Shown here piece by piece: positions 11,511 to 23,900 of a stretch of 64,000 nucleotides of DNA. Origin of the DNA: Isoetes taiwanensis (taxonomy: Eukaryota; Streptophyta; Lycopodiopsida; Isoetales; Isoetaceae); NCBI GenBank assembly GCA_021234155.1, contig JAJEKV010000035.1:8119891-8183890 (forward strand), given 5' to 3'. The position numbers and the translations under genes are program-made. The notes under the pieces were generated by a model. That model saw only the letters and a list, made by a program, of their open reading frames with translations, was not told where the DNA came from and made no database searches. The number at the start of each line of letters is the position of its first letter. Position 1 is the stretch's first letter.

Positions 11511-13875
11511 TTGTCGAGAGGTGAGTCATTGCATTTCTTGTATATGGAATGATGGCTCTGTTGCTCCTTGTTATTGCAGAGCACGTGGATAGCCAATAAA
11601 AAGTTCTTCAAAAATTCATGAAGCGCAATGTATAAAATGAAATCCTAGAATGCAGTTGATCTCAAGACTAACGCTGCATCAACTGCACTTTCCACAAGTG
11701 TTCAACCAACTTTTCTCTTTGTTAGTGTATTAATGGAGATGTAAGGTGAATTTGAAAATTCAAAACAACTTTAAATAACACGTCTGAAATGCTGGACGAG
11801 ATGCTCCACCGCTTCATAAATGGATTGCATGCTCAACTCTTTTGTTTATTTTAGTGACACTATGATGCAAATGTTTTTTGCATGCTTTGATATAGGGCAA
11901 CAAATGAAATAGAAAAGCTGAACTTTGCTTATGACTCTGATTATATTCCGATGTACAATCCAAGGATGGAGATCTGATGCTTCTTGGAGATATTCCCTGG
12001 GGTAAGTGAGTATTGTCATGACTCACTTCTAAATACAATTGAGATGTGCAGGCTATTTGTAAGCACACATTAAAGCATTTGTGAACTCTGAGTGGCTCTG
12101 ATGTATTATTTGACATTGGAGTCTAGATTTTTTGCTCATCATGTTTGAAAACATTTTATAAACTTCTATAAGGAAGAGTTAGATAGAAATTGCATATGTT
12201 GTACTCTATTAGATAGGAATTACATCATGTGTCTCAGTCCTTTCAAAGGATTTCATCTCACTTTCCATTGCCAACGTCCATTCCTCTTCATTCTCCCCTT
12301 GAATTGCATGTTCATAATCCTTAGGTGTATCAGGTTGTAATATTACCATTATCTCACTTTTGCCAATGTCATCTTTTTGTAATCTTCTGCTTGTCTCTGT
12401 ATCATTTCTGCCATAGCCTTCTTCATTTATCTCTCAATGTTCATCTCTCAATAATTCTACTTCTGCATGCCTTCTATTCCTTTTCCCTTTTGCATTCTCC
12501 TGCTTTCCTAGATCAGTATCATTGGTTATACTCTGTTGTGTAACTTGTGTCTGAGGTTCAGCTCACTTACATCATCATCAACATCGAATTCGACACTGTT
12601 ATGAATTGCATTATGCTCACCTTGAATTTCAGAAAATAGGTCATATCTATTGTCCAAGTCTGTCCTGTTTTTGTACAATATCTTCTCATTAAATCTTATG
12701 TCTTTGCTTACTAATATTCTCCTCTTCTCAGGATCATATATTCTATAGCCTTTAGACATATTGCCATAGCCAACTCAGAAGCCCAAGATTGCCCTATAAT
12801 CTAACATTTTCCTGAGTGATTTTGGGATATATGCAAAAACAATGCATCTAAAAGCTTTTAAAAAATCATGCCTTGGTTGTTTGTTGCTCCAAATCTCCTA
12901 TGCTATGCCTTCATGTAGGCTGGAAGATGGTAGCAAATTTTGAATGTGTACTATTGCTATTACAGCTTTCTCCCATAAGTAGTTAGGCAGACCAGATTGT
13001 AAGCATTGACCTTACACCATCCAAGATTGACCTATTTTTCCTTTCTGCAACACCATTTTACTGAGTGTGTGACTGCATGTACTTGTCTCCTAAATTCCTG
13101 TTGTTTATAATAATTTTTAAAGACATCATTAACATATTCCCCACCTATATCCGATCCAAAACATTATATCTTTTTTCATATGTCCCTTTCTGCTTCTACT
13201 TCAAAGATCCTGAATGCTTTATATGCTTGATCTTTAGTTTTGAAAAAAAAAAATTTTGTCCTCCTTGAGTGATCATCAGTAGTTGAAATAAAGTATCTTC
13301 TACATTTCATACTTCTAACATTACGTGGACCACAAAGGTCATTGTGCACAAGTTCGAGCAAATGAATAGCTCTGTCAATAGTTCTCTTAAATGGAAGTCT
13401 TGCATGTCCTACCACAAATATCAATCCCCTTTATGCTAAGCATTTAACGTTCTCAAGATGTGTATGTCCCAATCTTTCATGCCACAACCTTAAAATATGT
13501 GATAGAATAAATTAATATTTTCACTTATTGTGTTATTATAAAGCCCAAACTAATTGCCAAAACATTTTGCAATAAATTTTAACTCATCATTCAAATTTCA
13601 TAAAATAGTTTGTCAAAACAAACTGTGTAATCCATGCCCGCTAGCTGACTGATAGATATCAGATTCCTTACAATGTTTGGCACACATAAAACTTCATTCA
13701 GATTAACTACTTGACCATTAAGATCAAAGATTTCTAAAATTCCAAACTCTTCCACTTGCTGCAGTTCTGCATCTCCCATTTGCATGAAAATTCCATTTCT
13801 TTTCTTCCTTTGTTAGAGAGCATCAATAGTTTTAACTACTGATCTTCTAGCTCTACTATCTAACACAAGCATATC

Positions 13876-14179
13876 ATCATTTTTATTAAATCGAGCCGAT
13901 GCCGATCTAGGTAGGGCGAAGCCTTCTGGGGCGCGTGCCGTGATATGACTAAAACGGGAGAGACACCTGTCGCACCATTCTCTGTCCATTCCACTCTGAT
14001 CCTTGGCGAGGGGCTGCTCGTGAGGCATGGTGTACCACTAACGTGGATGGCTCTTCGCCAGTGTCCCGGACCCGGATGGGTGAGGACACACCGAAAGGAC
14101 GTATATCTATAAGGTGGGGGAGTAAGATCATATCCAGGAGAAAACTGCGGCTATACATATATATATATCATTTTTATTA
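13876..14179. mobile_element. 278-bp GC-rich insertion with 13-bp target duplication
   Basis: ATCATTTTTATTA occurs at 13876-13888 and again at 14167-14179, identical over 13 bp. Between them lies a 278-bp GC-rich segment unlike the AT-rich copia around it, starting AATCGAGCCGATGCCG and ending in a (TA) run. Size, long target duplication and a simple 3' end fit a SINE or another LINE-mobilised sequence. No clear pol III box B was found, so the class is open. Confidence 0.7.
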
Positions 14180-15158
14180 GCTCTTCTTTCAGAAATAGAA
14201 CAAATAATGTTAGTCTTTACCTCAACATCTAAATCTTCCTCTTCAAGACTTGGTTTTCATGTTTCTATTCTATTCTATTCTATTCCTTCATAATTCTTTC
14301 CCTTTCCCTTAACAACATAACCAGCATTTGTCTTTATATTTTCCTGAATCTTTTGGACTGGGCATGCTGAAGCCATATGGCCATAACCTTCACAAATATA
14401 AGTCTACTCGCCTTGTCTTTTGCTTTGGGACAATTATTTTTTAAGTGCCCATATGCTTTGCAAACAAAGCAAGGTCCAAGCTTGCTTTTATCAGTTCCAA
14501 ACCATCACTTTCTCTTTCAGCATAAAGGATTTCAGCATTCTCTTCTTCCTCTCCCTTGATAATTTTTCTTTGTTCTATTTCTGTTCTAATCATTAACTCT
14601 ATCCTATTCCTGTTTCTGGCCACACTTCTCACCAAGGTAGAGAGTTGATCAAAATTTGAAAAGGCTCATGACAATGAAAGGACATGAAAATCTTTAGTTA
14701 TGGGGATTCCAACAGCTCTATATCAGTCATATGTTATCTTAGTTCTGGAAGAACTGGGTCAGATTGTCATCCTTCTTGAACTTTATCTTTTTTAGTTCTC
14801 TATCTAACATTTCAATCTGAGATGATTTCTTAACTTCATAGTTTTTTTGGTGATTTATTCTTAAGCCTAAACATAATGCTAGAACTCAATTTGCTAGAGA
14901 TTATGAACCTTGCTTGTTGTGCCATCTTTCAGATGTTGCTTCCGGTCCCAAAATTGATTGAAGCTTCACTAGCAATATTTCCTAGAGTTGGTTATACTAC
15001 TTTCCCCTTCATCAAGTCTTTCTTCTGCTACAAGATCCTATAGATCTTCAGCCTGGAGAACATCCTTCATTCTTTCCTTCCAAGCTTGGAAGCCAGCTTC
15101 TCCTTGAAAACTATCAACACCACTTAACAAGGATGATCCAAGTCTGGTTGCCATTGTT

Positions 15159-15170
15159 GGCTCTGATACT
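15159..15170 (-). promoter_or_regulatory. copia primer-binding site
   Basis: The minus strand reads AGTATCAGAGCC a few bases before the gag ATG. It is one base from the usual TGGTATCAGAGC initiator-Met primer site of plant copia elements. Confidence 0.7.
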
Positions 15171-15409
15171 AATGTGAATAATTGACACCACAAGTTAGCT
15201 ATATCACTTGAATAAAATCAAATAAAGCACTAGCTTAGTTATTTAATAGACAACCAACTTATAGCATGCATTATCTTAAGTTTCAAGATATTGAATTCTT
15301 ACTTCTTACAATAACGGGTCAATGCATAAATAATGTATTGACTCAGAGATGACACTAGATCTGCAGTGAATGTTAACTGATCAAATCTCTTAGCAACATA
15401 CAAACTGAT

Positions 15410-15525
15410 TCCAATAGTAAGTACAATTGCTATTCATTCGTTTAAGCAGAGATCCTGACCGATCGGAGCCGGTTTGGGACTTTCCTTGAGTATCAATACT
15501 CCATGAGTTGTGGAGTTATTCGATT
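15410..15525 (+). repeat. inverted-repeat partner of 17005-17125
   Basis: Contains GATCGGAGCCGGTTTGGGAC and CTTGAGTATCAATACTCCAT. The same words, diverged, occur in reverse complement at 17005-17125. Possibly LTR pieces of two elements in opposite orientation. Confidence 0.6.
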
Positions 15526-16436
15526 GAGTATATTTGTACTAATTTAGTCTCTAACATATTCGAGACCTTCAACCATTAAACTTCAAAACCTTAGGTCATT
15601 TAAATTCATGAGTTATACTTAACCTAGGTTAATCTCCTCATAATCTTTATAGTCTCCTCATGATGTAGATTGTAATCTACTCATCTAAGATTTTAGTCTA
15701 GATAAATTTGCACATGAATTACTTCTCACATGTAATCCACTCCAAATTGCTGCATATAATCATGAACTATTTGCTTGTTTTTCTTCTTCAACATTAAATC
15801 TTCACATGCTTTGTTTAGTACTATGTTCTTGCCAATATATGTTTTATTTCTATCTAGAACTGCTAGAGAAGAATGGAAGGGATAGTAATCCTTTTTAGCA
15901 TGCATAGATAAATCTAAGAAAATATGTTAATGGTTAAAGGAGTTAGGGTATATGCATGTAGAATACCTAACCTGTATACTGTTATATTTGCAGTCACTAA
16001 ATGGCTAGATGGTCTGTAGTGAAGAGGTCTCAATAGCTGGGGCTTGGGGAGCCATGATTTGGTTTGAAAAAAATGGTAATAAAATCTTAGAAAGATGGGA
16101 GATTTTTCTGTAACTTTATAAATATTGTCTATGGTAATGTAGGATATATAGATGCAGTCTGTTGAAGGAAATAAAGGGTACTTGCTGTTAATAATTTCTT
16201 TATAGATTTGCAGTTCTAAAAGCACTTTTCTTACTCTATCGTATTAACAATTGCAGACTTGAAAAAGCATATCTTGCAGCATATTTGTCTTTTGTTTGTT
16301 GTGAGTTCTCCAACCATATATATATGATGCCATAATTGCAAGAGTATATATGTTACTTAAATAAAAGATACTCGAAATGTGAAGTTCCAAGTTACCCCTC
16401 ATTTGGCATTTGGCGCCACCAGGGGTTCCAAAGTTC

Positions 16437-16930
16437 CTAGGATTCGGAGTTGCTCCACTTTTTTTTGCTGGCATAACTAACATTGTTGAATGTAGTTGGC
16501 AATTTCTTTTGCCAAAAGTAACTATTTCTTATCTTGAAGTAAGTTGTCACGAACCTCCCGTGGCCGGCTATTGGGCTATTATAAGTATCATGGAGAATTA
16601 ACTTCCTTACTCCCGATGCCTCTAGAACACAAAGCTTATCTTTACGATATAAGAGATTGCTTTCCATTTTATACCTTTTACAGGTTTTTCTTTCTTTATC
16701 AGTCCTTGTTCCTTGCAAAGGCTAGCCCATACTTCCTTGAGCTATTTGCTTGAAGATAAAACCTCTCCAATCGTTTTGCCAAATTTGCTTGACAAGGTGG
16801 AGATGGCATTGTAATGCACTCCAAGTCTCTAGTGGCCATTGAGAAAGTCCATCAGCAACTATATTTAATTTACCTAGCTGACAATCTAAGAAATTTCATC
16901 CAGCATCTTTGCCTCAAATTGGAGAGTGGT
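16437..16930 (-). mobile_element. Ty3/gypsy pol fragment (RNase H end and integrase zinc finger)
   Basis: The minus strand shows GKLNIVADGLSQWP, the end of gypsy RNase H, near 16850, then LLYRKDKLCVL and LILHDTYNSPIAGHG, the histidine half of the HHCC integrase finger. The following cysteine pair is not recognisable and frames are broken. No LTRs were matched to it. Confidence 0.8.
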
Positions 16931-17004
16931 TACGCGAAAATGTATTGGAGGCTTTCATGGCCAGTATCCAATGGAAATTTTCTACCAAGCAAATAATGCC
17001 TCCA

Positions 17005-17125
17005 TATGCAAATTAACTCCATAACTCATAGAGTATTGCTACTCAAGAAAGGTCCCAAACCAACTCCGGTCGATCAGGATATCTGCTTAAATGAGTGAGC
17101 AGCGATTGTTCAAATGTCGTCTACA
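17005..17125 (-). repeat. inverted-repeat partner of 15410-15525
   Basis: Reverse complement reads GACCGGAGTTGGTTTGGGAC and CTTGAGTAGCAATACTCTAT, matching the forward copy at 15410-15525 over about 115 bp. The gypsy fragment lies between the pair. Confidence 0.6.
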
Positions 17126-17129
17126 AAAA

Positions 17130-18097
17130 GATCCTACGGGATGAAATTGCTCCTTAACTCATCATATATCCACTAAAGTAAAACACGGGATCTCTTATGT
17201 GAGTAATGATGTACTATCCTTTCAATGTGTAATTTTCAAGATGTCAACAATAAAAACGCAATTGTGGAGTTAATAGTGCACTCTCTTCTCATTCTTCTTA
17301 AAACCTTACGAGTTTCAAACTAATCCCTTAGAACACTGGGCATTGTTAACATGTTTGGATACTTTTGTTATAATAAAAGGTTACTGCACACTTCTCTCAT
17401 TGCAGTCAATACATCTACAGACTTTCAACCTATGCCCAGCAATGTTGGGCATCATTACTAGTGATTATAGAAGTACATAATGAATGAATGAGCATCTATT
17501 AAATTACAAATTAGTCAGCTCGTATTTTGGACCACCTGCTACCTATGCATGCTGCTCTCAATCCCCAAAAACATCTAGTTGCTCTAGGCCTCCTGCACTC
17601 TGCTTTCTGCCCAAAGCCCCAAAGAACCTTGCTATGGCTTCCAGATAACACGGCTACCTATGCCCAAATCGAAGCAGCCACTGCTGCAATGCCTCCACAT
17701 CTAGAGTCATAATCACCTTGAATCAGGCCATGCTTAACGTTTATGCTAATTTCTAATCTGTGGGCTCCAGCTGCTATGACCTCTGCCCTAATCCCAAAAA
17801 CAAGAGGTGTGAAGGAATTGAACCTTCAAATACATTGGTCTCTCAGAGTCCTCGCCTATTCAACAAACTCAAATAACAAACATATGAAGAAAGCTACCCT
17901 GCTCAAATAGAATATCCGGACGTAAAAAAAAACAGGAGAAAATCTCTAGCTAAATAAAAACATAAGAAGAGCCTTCTGATTTGGCATGAACATGGGCGGC
18001 CTAGATTTGTATCTTCCATTCGATCGAATTGGAAAATTCTATTCTAGACCACTGTGTTGAAGCCCAATGTAGGTGCCCAAAAGAAAGGGCGGGGGAG
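17130..18097. other. no recognisable gene
   Basis: AT-rich. A tRNA-like T arm on the minus strand near 17820 (GAAGG TTCAATT CCTTC) has no matching acceptor stem and is not called. Confidence 0.35.
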
Positions 18098-20187
18098 AGG
18101 GGGAGCAGGGTTTCCCTTATGGAAAATTTTTGTATGTGTAAATATAGAATATTAGGCGAATTTTACGATTTAGAAGTTAGCTAAGGTGGCGAATATTTTC
18201 TTTCATGGAAGTTAGGGCATAGTACCCAAGGCGAAATTTTGATGAAGGTTGAATAATATAGATTAATATTTTAGTGCTTATACAACCATATGTTTTCACA
18301 GTGGCCAAGTCAGTCCTTAGTAGTACCCATGTTTATATGGCATCCTTACTGCTAGCACCACAGATCAAAGTGCGTGAGCTCATTGCAATAGTTCGGAACT
18401 TTATTTGGGCGTGTCACCGAGGAAGGTGTCTTTGAGTTGGTTTGGTCGAAGTGCATCCTTCCCAAATGGGCAGGTGGTCTGGGTATGATGGACTTCTTAT
18501 GGCAGAGCAAAGTGCTTATTTCAAAGTTCATTTGGAGACTCCTGAATGGTGAGGATGACTCTCCTAGTTCACGCCTTCTTAGACAAGCTCTTGGTCATCA
18601 GATCCCTCTAGGCAAGAAGGTCGCCAAACCAATCCTACCTTGGGCTTTATTTGGACTCGCGAACCTTTTCCAAGCGCTTCTCCATTTTTTTCGCGGGCTT
18701 GTTGGCAAAGATGGGAGGCGATCGGACATCTTTTTCGGCCATGCCCCTCTATCCACACCCTAATGGAGACTCCATGGTGGTGGGCACCACCGCCTGCACC
18801 CCTCAAAGACCTCCATTAGCCTCGGTTCATCCCCTTACACAGAGGCGATGGGTTCTTGCGGTGTTGTCTCTATTCAAGCATGGTATGAGGAGGGTCGCCT
18901 ACTATCTTGGCCTGAATTTCAGGCAAAGTTCCTGCTCTCTTGTTGGAATGGGAGAAGGTCGCAGAAAATTTGCCTCTCATAGTGCAAGTTGGTGCTGCTG
19001 AAAGGGTGCCATGGGACCTGCCATGAAAATATTCACAAAGGCAAGCAATTTGTCGATCAATATATCGCCTTCTTTTAGCACCACAACCCCTCCGGTTGCC
19101 GGATGGGTGGCACCTACATGTTCCACGACCCCACTTTGTGTCGCGTACATGGCGATGGCTTTGGGATAGGTTGCTCCACCCTAAAGTCTCTCATCTTGTG
19201 GTGGCGGGTTATTCCGGGTGCTCTGGGGTTAATGATGTTCGCATCGCTATGATCCTCGTGATATCTGCGGTAGATGCCCTTTCCGCCTCTCCGGACGTTT
19301 GAGACTCTTGAGCATTGTCTCTTTGATTGTCCCGAGGTTCAACCAGCGCGGGTCCCGCTACAAGGTTTGTTTAACAAGACATTGGATTTGCCGATGCATC
19401 CTTTTGGCATCCTATCCCGACGCATGGCCTCCGGCTAAACAAAGGGCATTTCATCTTGGTTCGTTTGGCTCCTATGGTCGATATGGGAGCCGCCACGCAC
19501 ACCACATCTTTCATGGCATTTATTCATCCGCATTGACACGGTGTTATTACAAAGGGGCCTTAAGAAGATATTGACGGCTTCACGAAAGTGTTCTTCCCTT
19601 GACTCGTAACGGTGGAACGATCCGGATTGAGATCTTGAATTGATTCTTATCATTAGTCTCCTATTCTGGAGTAAGTACATTGTGCTCCAGGCTCGTGCTC
19701 CTATGGCATCTCTATGTGCTTACACAGTTAGATGAGACATGTAAATTTTGTACTTTTCCTCTGATTAATAAACTTTTTGGCTTTCGTCCTTCAAAAAAAA
19801 AAAAAAAAAACTAATTTAGAACTCTAAAGATCTGTACAAGCACCATGCCTGGCGGTTTGCAAGATAGGAAAACAAAGGCCATCGAGGAAAAATATCGAGC
19901 TCTATCGAATCGGCTTCCCATTTTTGCAAAGCGGCTATTAGCAACAATAGGCGAATTTAATCTAGAATAAAAGATCATAGGAGAAACCTAGGCGAATACT
20001 AGAAAGCCCGCCATAGTTTCTCTGGCGATTTTAAGCTCGGAGGGAACCTCCACCATCGAAGAGTGGGCGAAAATAAAAAATCACATTAATGACGTAACCT
20101 ACCTCACATTCGTATGAAATTTTAAAAATTCCTTAAATATAGCAACTTAGCGAATATTCGCCCCATAAGGGAAACCCTGAGGGGGAG
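18098..20187. mobile_element. hAT-type DNA transposon with LINE insert, 8-bp target duplication
   Basis: Element ends are 18106 and 20179. They form a perfect 17-bp terminal inverted repeat, CAGGGTTTCCCTTATGG and its complement. The 8 bp outside each end are identical, AGGGGGAG at 18098-18105 and 20180-20187. Eight-bp duplications and CAGGG ends are characteristic of the hAT superfamily. No transposase is visible: about 200 bp on the left and 370 bp on the right flank a LINE, so this was a short non-autonomous element. It lies just past the stop of the channel gene. Confidence 0.9.
18300..19810 (+). mobile_element. 5'-truncated L1-type LINE inside the hAT element
   Basis: Words of the plant L1 RT C-terminal region are readable: IKVRELIAIVRNFIWACH near 18370-18420 and LPKWAGGLGMMDFLWQSK near 18455-18510, followed by frameshifted sequence. 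It ends with a 3' UTR, AATAAACTTTTTGGC, and an 18-bp poly(A) at 19793-19810. The copy is broken and cannot move on its own. Confidence 0.8.
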
Positions 20188-20358
20188 GCGTGTAAAGCCA
20201 AGAAGTTGCTCAACATTTTACTCATATACGACTTTCAATACTATACATGGCAAGAATCTTATAGCCAACCTTAGCAAGAATACCCAACAATACAAAATTA
20301 ACTGTCCAGGACTTATACTATATTACATTTTATGTTAAAACGTTCTTCTCTTGAAGAA

Positions 20359-20929
20359 TTAGTCCACCAGCATAGCACCAATCTTTGGCTTTTGAGGTCT
20401 TTGTTTTAAAAACTGTTTTCTTGCTAAGAATGTTTTGGTTGAAGCTTGTATTTTTACTGCAGCACCCTTTCGATAAATGTTTATAATTTGCTTCTCTCTT
20501 TCAATGCGAATGGGAATAGGAAGACCCTATAAAAAAGAAAGAGAAAAAAACAAGAATTAATATAACGCATACTTCAGCATATGCGTGCTACTATTTATGT
20601 GTAAGCATAGCTTCATATCTTTGAATTCTAAAATTTGATATATTTGGTTGATGATGTAATCGTATCAATGCAGAGCATAATGACCAAATGTATTAACTGT
20701 TTAGATAGACTTGGACAAGTTATAATAAAATATGTATGACTTCGCAAGTATCACAATGCTTTCACAATCTACATTAACTTTTCAAACACAAAAGATAAGT
20801 GGAGGAGGGAGAGGAATGCTTACACTTGGTCCAATTTTATATAATGTTAGCGTCTCCAAAAGTTGCTTAAATGGTACTCCTTTACTTGGAATATGGAAGT
20901 CCATCACCTCATATTCAATTCTCGTGAAC
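20359..20929 (-). CDS. channel exons 22-23: C-terminal tail with IQ-like motif, stop
   Basis: Exon 22 (20824-20929) reads FTRIEYEVMDFHIPSKGVPF and ends KIGPS. Exon 23 (20359-20526) contains AAVKIQASTKTFLARKQF, an IQ-like calmodulin-binding motif around residue 1670, and ends MLVD with stop TAA at 20359-20361. The phase-2 join from exon 21 gives TGG. A hAT-type element begins about 170 bp past the stop, so the 3' UTR is short or runs into it. Confidence 0.9.
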
Positions 20930-23900
20930 CTAAAGAAAAAGTTAGCAAAACCTTAGCAAATACAATAGAATAGAATAGAATAGATTTTTTAACGTCCATG
21001 GAGACCAATAGGTCATGGGACCCATACAATGGGCTAGTACAATAATTACTACTAGGATTAAAAAACCCCTGCCTCGAAAGGTTTTCAAGGGAAAAACCTT
21101 TGCAATAATGATGATACTAGACAATCAGAGATAATGACTACTGAGGGCTCAGTAATTGAAGATGTTCATCTAGAACCTCAAGTATATATAATGTCAAGTC
21201 ATACACAGATAGTGCTCTGAGAAGTTGTGGAAGCGTGGAATGGAATGCTAAGGTCAAAAAATGATTCCGGACTATCTCAAAAGCAGGGCAACTCAGAAGA
21301 GTATGGCTTTCATCTTCAATAACCTGTAACTGGCAACAGGCACATAGTCTCGCTTCTCGCGGCAATTGCGGCCGCTCCCATCTACCTGTCTCAATCCGTA
21401 GCCTGTGGAACCCCGTGCGAATTGATGCAATAGCTACAAGCTTGTTCCTGGACAATGAAGCAAGCAAATAAGCTTAGGGCCCTGGTGCCAAGGTGAGATT
21501 TATGTGTGCATGATAATGACCAGTTTTCACTTGGGTCAAGGTAACTGCGTCCCATATCTTTTGAGAAAAACGACCATTGAGATATTGTTGCAAAAGTTCA
21601 GGATCAAAACTGACAAGCATTAGGCAGTGCTCTGGTTGCACAGCCTAACGGGCAAACCATGTAGTACAATGCTCTTTCCAACATCGTTTAAAACGCTGAG
21701 GAGATTCAGCCATGGCAAGTGCAAGAACAGGATACCTATCATCATCCACGTGGTGCACCTTGCAGATATAGTGGAGATGGCGCTTCATGGCAGAATGTTG
21801 AGGAGGCCAAAAACCTGTCTCTTGTAAAAGAATAGCGTAGGGCACCGTTGTTTTAACTCCAAGGCTGTAAGTGAGAAAGGACTTTTGCACCCGCTCCAAG
21901 CTCTCCCAAGCACTAGCACTAATGGCGCCCCCCACACTCGTAGAACCATATAGTAAAACAGGGCTCTACCAAAGCCCCGAAACAAGTGGGCTTTTCGTGG
22001 CCAATCATGAATTTCTGCGAAAAAAAATTGTTTTGCATTGCATAGAGTGCTCTCCATCCAAAGACCACCCGCTTTGGTAATACACTGTTCCCAAAGTGTG
22101 TTCTTTGCAATTCTACACCAAGATACTTGTAGCTATCTACAACTTCAACTTCGTGGCTATCATAGTGCATAGTGGGAACATTGTGACGAAGATTGAACTA
22201 CCAAAAGCTTGGTCTTTTGGAGATTAACACGCAGTGACACTGTGTTCTCACAAAACCGTGCGCAGAGCATGTAAATGTTGCCGCATACTAGCGATGGTAT
22301 GTGCGGTTTAAACATCATCAGATACATAAGTTGCCCTAATGATATAGTGTGCCAAATGTGGACCTCTGCCGCCATGATTATCAAGCCATTCTTCCAATTG
22401 ATCAATGTACAAGCCAAAGAGTGTAGGAGATAAAGGGCAACCCCGGATTTAACTCCAATATTGCTAGTGATTTGAGTAACGATCTTTGGAAATTTAGCAA
22501 AAACCCTTTCATAGAGCCGATAAACTGCATTTTGAAGATCTTGTGGAACCCCAAGTGCCTGCAAGCGCTGCCAAAGAAGCTCGCGTGGTACTGTATCAAA
22601 AGCAGAAGTAAAATCCACAAAGCATATATAGAGGTCTTGTTTCAAACTTCGACTATGTTCAATAATAAAAACATTTTCGTGCACATTTTAATGTACATGT
22701 ACAACTCCATTCCCACCTAATTGAAGCTCGTAACTTGATGACCATTCAAGCACAATCCTTAGGGATGACAAGAAAACAATGCTTCTATTCACAACATAGG
22801 ATGCCATATAGAGGCATATGAAATGGTATGGACATTCATTATGAAAACTTATGCTAAGGTGTGTAAACTAATAGGGTTTGTTGAGATCTTAATTTGTATT
22901 AAAATAACGAAAATCAATAAGATAGCTTTTTGAACATTTTGAACCATGAATTTGAAACAACACTAGGGACCAACTAATTATATGATGTGTACACAATTCC
23001 AAATGCCCCTATTCACCTATATGTTTTGATTTTAATATTATTATAAGCCAAGGATAAAAGATTATCGAACAAATGGTTGTTTCTTATCGGTGTAGATTTT
23101 GAGGTTGAAGAATATGTGGCTTCTCTGAGCAATGCGGGAGATTGTTGAAGTTCCTCTTCGTCTCTATTTTTGCAAGAAGATGCTTAGAGCATTCAAGATT
23201 GTCTGTAGCTTTTGGAAAATGGCAATTTGGTTCCTGTAGTATTCTGTTTAACTAGGAATGTGTTGATTTTGTATTACTGATTGGATAGAAGAAGAGGTTG
23301 AAAGAGGTTTATGAGTACTGTAGCTACATATATGATTCCAGATCCATGTCGAATCCTTTGTATTTAAATTATATTTATTACATAAGAGATCTTCGCATTG
23401 TAACTTTTCAACTGATATGATCACTTCTTACCTTCCAGGAAAAAAAAACAAAAAAATAAATCATCAAACACAGGTTTTAAGAACATTCAATGGATGCCAT
23501 TTTGAGATTTATTTATCATTGAGTGTTATCTAACCAAGAGTGACAATTACCATTGGATAGGTGCTTTATGTCGACGACCCAATGGAACCCCAAGACGATT
23601 TACAAATTGGCGTAATTTATGCATCCCTATGAAACCTGTGGCCCTGCAATAAATAGGAAGTTAAAGTTTTGTTTGTGCAACAACTAGAAAGTTCAATCTT
23701 TTTACTACAGTGGAGCCCATTATTAAGGCAGAATAAAGATCTTCGCAGACGATAAAAATCATATCAATTCAATTCAATTCTTCATTGAGAATGAACTCAT
23801 ATGCATCACTCAAAAATTTTAATATAAATTATTTTGGGGCACTTTTTAGGAAATCTATATTATTTATATTAAAGTTACCTCGGATCAAAATCTTCCTTTG

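Larger units (their letters stand above)
12240..15180 (-). mobile_element. decayed Ty1/copia retrotransposon, gag to start of RT
   Basis: In minus-strand order: primer-binding site, gag start near 15154, a CCHC zinc knuckle (CFVCKAYGHLKNNC) near 14440-14480, a degraded protease region (LDSRARRSV, from LDSGAS) near 13850, the pre-integrase segment (VLCVPNIVRNLISISQL), integrase core (LELVHNDLCGP, YFISTTDDHSR), the KGYRIYDPEKRRILVS.DIRF block after integrase, and the first residues of RT (EEWTLAMESEMKSFE) near 12260. RT, RNase H and the far LTR are missing. Many stops and frameshifts. A separate insertion sits at 13889-14166. Confidence 0.88.

Noticed and set aside
17810-17875. tRNA-like sequence on the minus strand
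   Set aside because: The T arm is perfect, but anticodon and acceptor stems do not pair; probably a decayed tRNA or organelle-derived scrap at most.
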